NCBI GenBank assembly: GCA_041563675.1
Contig: JBFGRM010000122.1
Location: 1 to 7,453 of the forward strand
Source of the DNA: JBFGRM01 sp041563675
Lineage (GTDB): Bacteria; Nitrospirota; Nitrospiria; Nitrospirales; Nitrospiraceae
DNA: 7,453 nt
Direction: 5' to 3'
Below the pieces are notes generated by a model, which worked only from the letters and a program-made list of their open reading frames with translations, was not told where the DNA came from and did not search any database. The position numbers were made by a program, and so were the translations under genes. Of this stretch, positions 6,237 through 7,453 are shown in pieces. Each line of letters begins with the position of its first letter. Position 1 is the stretch's first letter.

Positions 6237-7453
6237 ATGGCACGCAAGCAGGGGCTGAAGGCGGAATCGCAGCGACTGGCTGAGGATCGCGCCCGCGAGA
6301 AGCATTGGAAGCGGTGGGGCCCCTATCTCAGCGAACGCGCCTGGGGCACCGTGCGGGAGGATTACAGCTCGAACGGTGACGCCTGGCAGCACCTGCCGCA
6401 CGATCACGCGCGCTCCCGGGCCTACCGCTGGAACGAGGACGGGCTCGCCGGTATCTCCGACCGCCACCAATACATCTGCTTCGCCGTGGCCCTCTGGAAC
6501 GGCCGGGACCCGATTCTCAAGGAACGCTTGTTCGGCATGACCGGCAGCGAGGGAAACCATGGCGAGGACGTCAAAGAGTACTACTTCTATCTCGATTCCA
6601 CCCCGACCCACTCTTTCATGCGGTTTTTGTACAAGTACCCGCAGGCGGAGTTCCCCTACCGGCAACTGGTGGAGGGCAACCGCAGTCGCGATCGCCGCGC
6701 GAGTGAATACGAGCTCTTGGATACGGGGGTCTTCGACGACAATCGATACTTCGACGTCTACGTGGAGTACGCCAAGTCGTCTCCCGAGGACCTGCTCATT
6801 CGCCTCCGCATCGTCAACCGCGGTCCCGCCGAGGCCGAGCTGACCGTCCTCCCCACCCTGTGGTTTCGCAATACGTGGTCCTGGGGTCTGGGCGACCGCC
6901 GCCCCCGGCTGCGCCGCGCCGAGGCCCCGGAGGGCCGGGACGGTGACGTCAGCGCCGTCGAGATGGATCACGATTATTATGGGGCCAGGAGCCTCTGGTG
7001 CGAAGGCGCGCCGCCGCTCCTGTTCACGGAAAACGAGACGAATGTCGAGCGCCTTTTCGGCGGCCAGAACGCCTCGCCTTACGTGAAGGACGGGATCAAC
7101 GACTGCATCGTGGAAGGCAGGAAGGATGCGGTCAACCCGAGCCAGATCGGCTCCAAGGCGTCGGCACATTATGTCTGCGCCCTCCCCGCCGGAGGTGAGC
7201 AGACCATCCGACTACGGTTCACCGACCGTCGCGAGCCGCCGGCGCCGTTCGGCGAGGAATTCGATCGCACGTTCAGTCAACGGGAGCGCGAAGCCGACGA
7301 GTTCTACGCGAACCTGGCACCGGAGGGCCTGACCGAGGACGCGCGAAGCGTCCAGCGGCAGGCCTTTGCCGGGCTGCTCTGGTCCAAGCAGTTCTACCAT
7401 TACGACGTGAGCCGCTGGCTGCGCGGTGATCCGGCCGGGCCGGAGCCCCCGCG
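6237..7453 (+). CDS. GH63/MGH1-like glucosidase, N-terminal part (3' end outside window)
   Basis: From ATG 6237 the frame stays open to the window edge, giving 405 residues of a larger protein. Family members I recall are roughly 850-900 residues and are annotated simply as glucosidase, related to GH63 alpha-glucosidases and the MGH1-like (alpha/alpha)6-barrel. Recognisable blocks are WKRWGPYLSERAWGTVREDY (about 24-43), HDHARSRAYRWNEDGLAGIS (55-74), LWNGRDPILKERLFG (86-100), GNHGEDVKEYYFYLDSTPTH (105-124) and LLDTGVFDDNRYFDVYVEYA (160-179). This N-terminal portion is mainly the beta-rich domain plus the first part of the catalytic barrel. The catalytic acids would lie mostly beyond the window. 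No signal peptide is seen, so it is probably cytoplasmic and could act on stored or osmoprotectant glucosides. The substrate is unproven. It has its own Shine-Dalgarno sequence and a 190-bp gap upstream, so it is likely a separate transcription unit from the sox-like pair. Confidence 0.87.
   Translation, partial: MARKQGLKAESQRLAEDRAREKHWKRWGPYLSERAWGTVREDYSSNGDAWQHLPHDHARSRAYRWNEDGLAGISDRHQYICFAVALWNGRDPILKERLFGMTGSEGNHGEDVKEYYFYLDSTPTHSFMRFLYKYPQAEFPYRQLVEGNRSRDRRASEYELLDTGVFDDNRYFDVYVEYAKSSPEDLLIRLRIVNRGPAEAELTVLPTLWFRNTWSWGLGDRRPRLRRAEAPEGRDGDVSAVEMDHDYYGARSLWCEGAPPLLFTENETNVERLFGGQNASPYVKDGINDCIVEGRKDAVNPSQIGSKASAHYVCALPAGGEQTIRLRFTDRREPPAPFGEEFDRTFSQREREADEFYANLAPEGLTEDARSVQRQAFAGLLWSKQFYHYDVSRWLRGDPAGPEPP

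Noticed and set aside
6085..6258. Possible small ORF of 57 codons beginning ATG in the gap after the cytochrome gene
   Set aside because: No Shine-Dalgarno sequence, arginine-rich composition typical of a shadow frame in GC-rich DNA, and overlap with the start of the glucosidase gene.
6090..7169. Long open frame of 359 codons on the minus strand opposite the glucosidase gene
   Set aside because: Antisense shadow of a recognised gene. The plus-strand frame encodes clear family motifs and has a ribosome binding site.

Overview
The window is GC-rich and carries six features that read as real protein genes. All lie on the + strand and are densely packed. The first gene (5' end) and the last gene (3' end) run off the window. 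High GC, degenerate 7-bp tandem repeats in a gene gap, an inverted repeat of C/T-rich and G/A-rich arms, and the mix of genes (ATP-grasp ligase, ECF-type transporter, Sox-like sulfite dehydrogenase, large GH63-like glucosidase) fit a Gram-negative, metabolically versatile bacterium. A Nitrospira-like (Nitrospirota) or similar environmental lineage is my best guess. It rests on recall of family and repeat style, not on a search.

Layout. Positions 2-838: the C-terminal part of an ATP-grasp enzyme of the D-Ala-D-Ala ligase type. Positions 843-870: four 7-bp tandem repeats filling most of the 43-bp gap. Positions 882-3284: an unusual 800-residue fusion of a membrane substrate-binding (S) component with two ABC ATPase domains. 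Positions 3281-4072: the EcfT transmembrane coupling protein, overlapping the fusion by ATGA. Together these two genes would encode a complete energy-coupling-factor importer. Positions 4073-4206: a gap with a strong GC-rich hairpin that probably closes the transporter operon.

Positions 4207-5481 and 5468-6046: an overlapping soxC/soxD-like pair. It consists of a Tat-exported molybdopterin sulfite/sulfur dehydrogenase and a periplasmic c-type cytochrome reduced to a single haem. No other sox genes are in view. Positions 6047-6236: a 190-bp gap without a supported gene. Positions 6237 to the end: the N-terminal 405 residues of a large glucosidase-like protein (GH63/MGH1-like), open at the window edge.

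Functionally I see a transport operon of unknown cargo, a two-gene periplasmic electron-donating module that oxidises sulfite or a related sulfur species and passes electrons to cytochrome c, and the start of a carbohydrate-active enzyme. I see no CRISPR array, tRNA, rRNA, insertion sequence or phage gene. Nothing here is clearly an undescribed system. The most distinctive points are the S-A-A fusion with a heptamer repeat inside its linker, its asymmetric ATPase signature motifs, and the trimmed SoxD.
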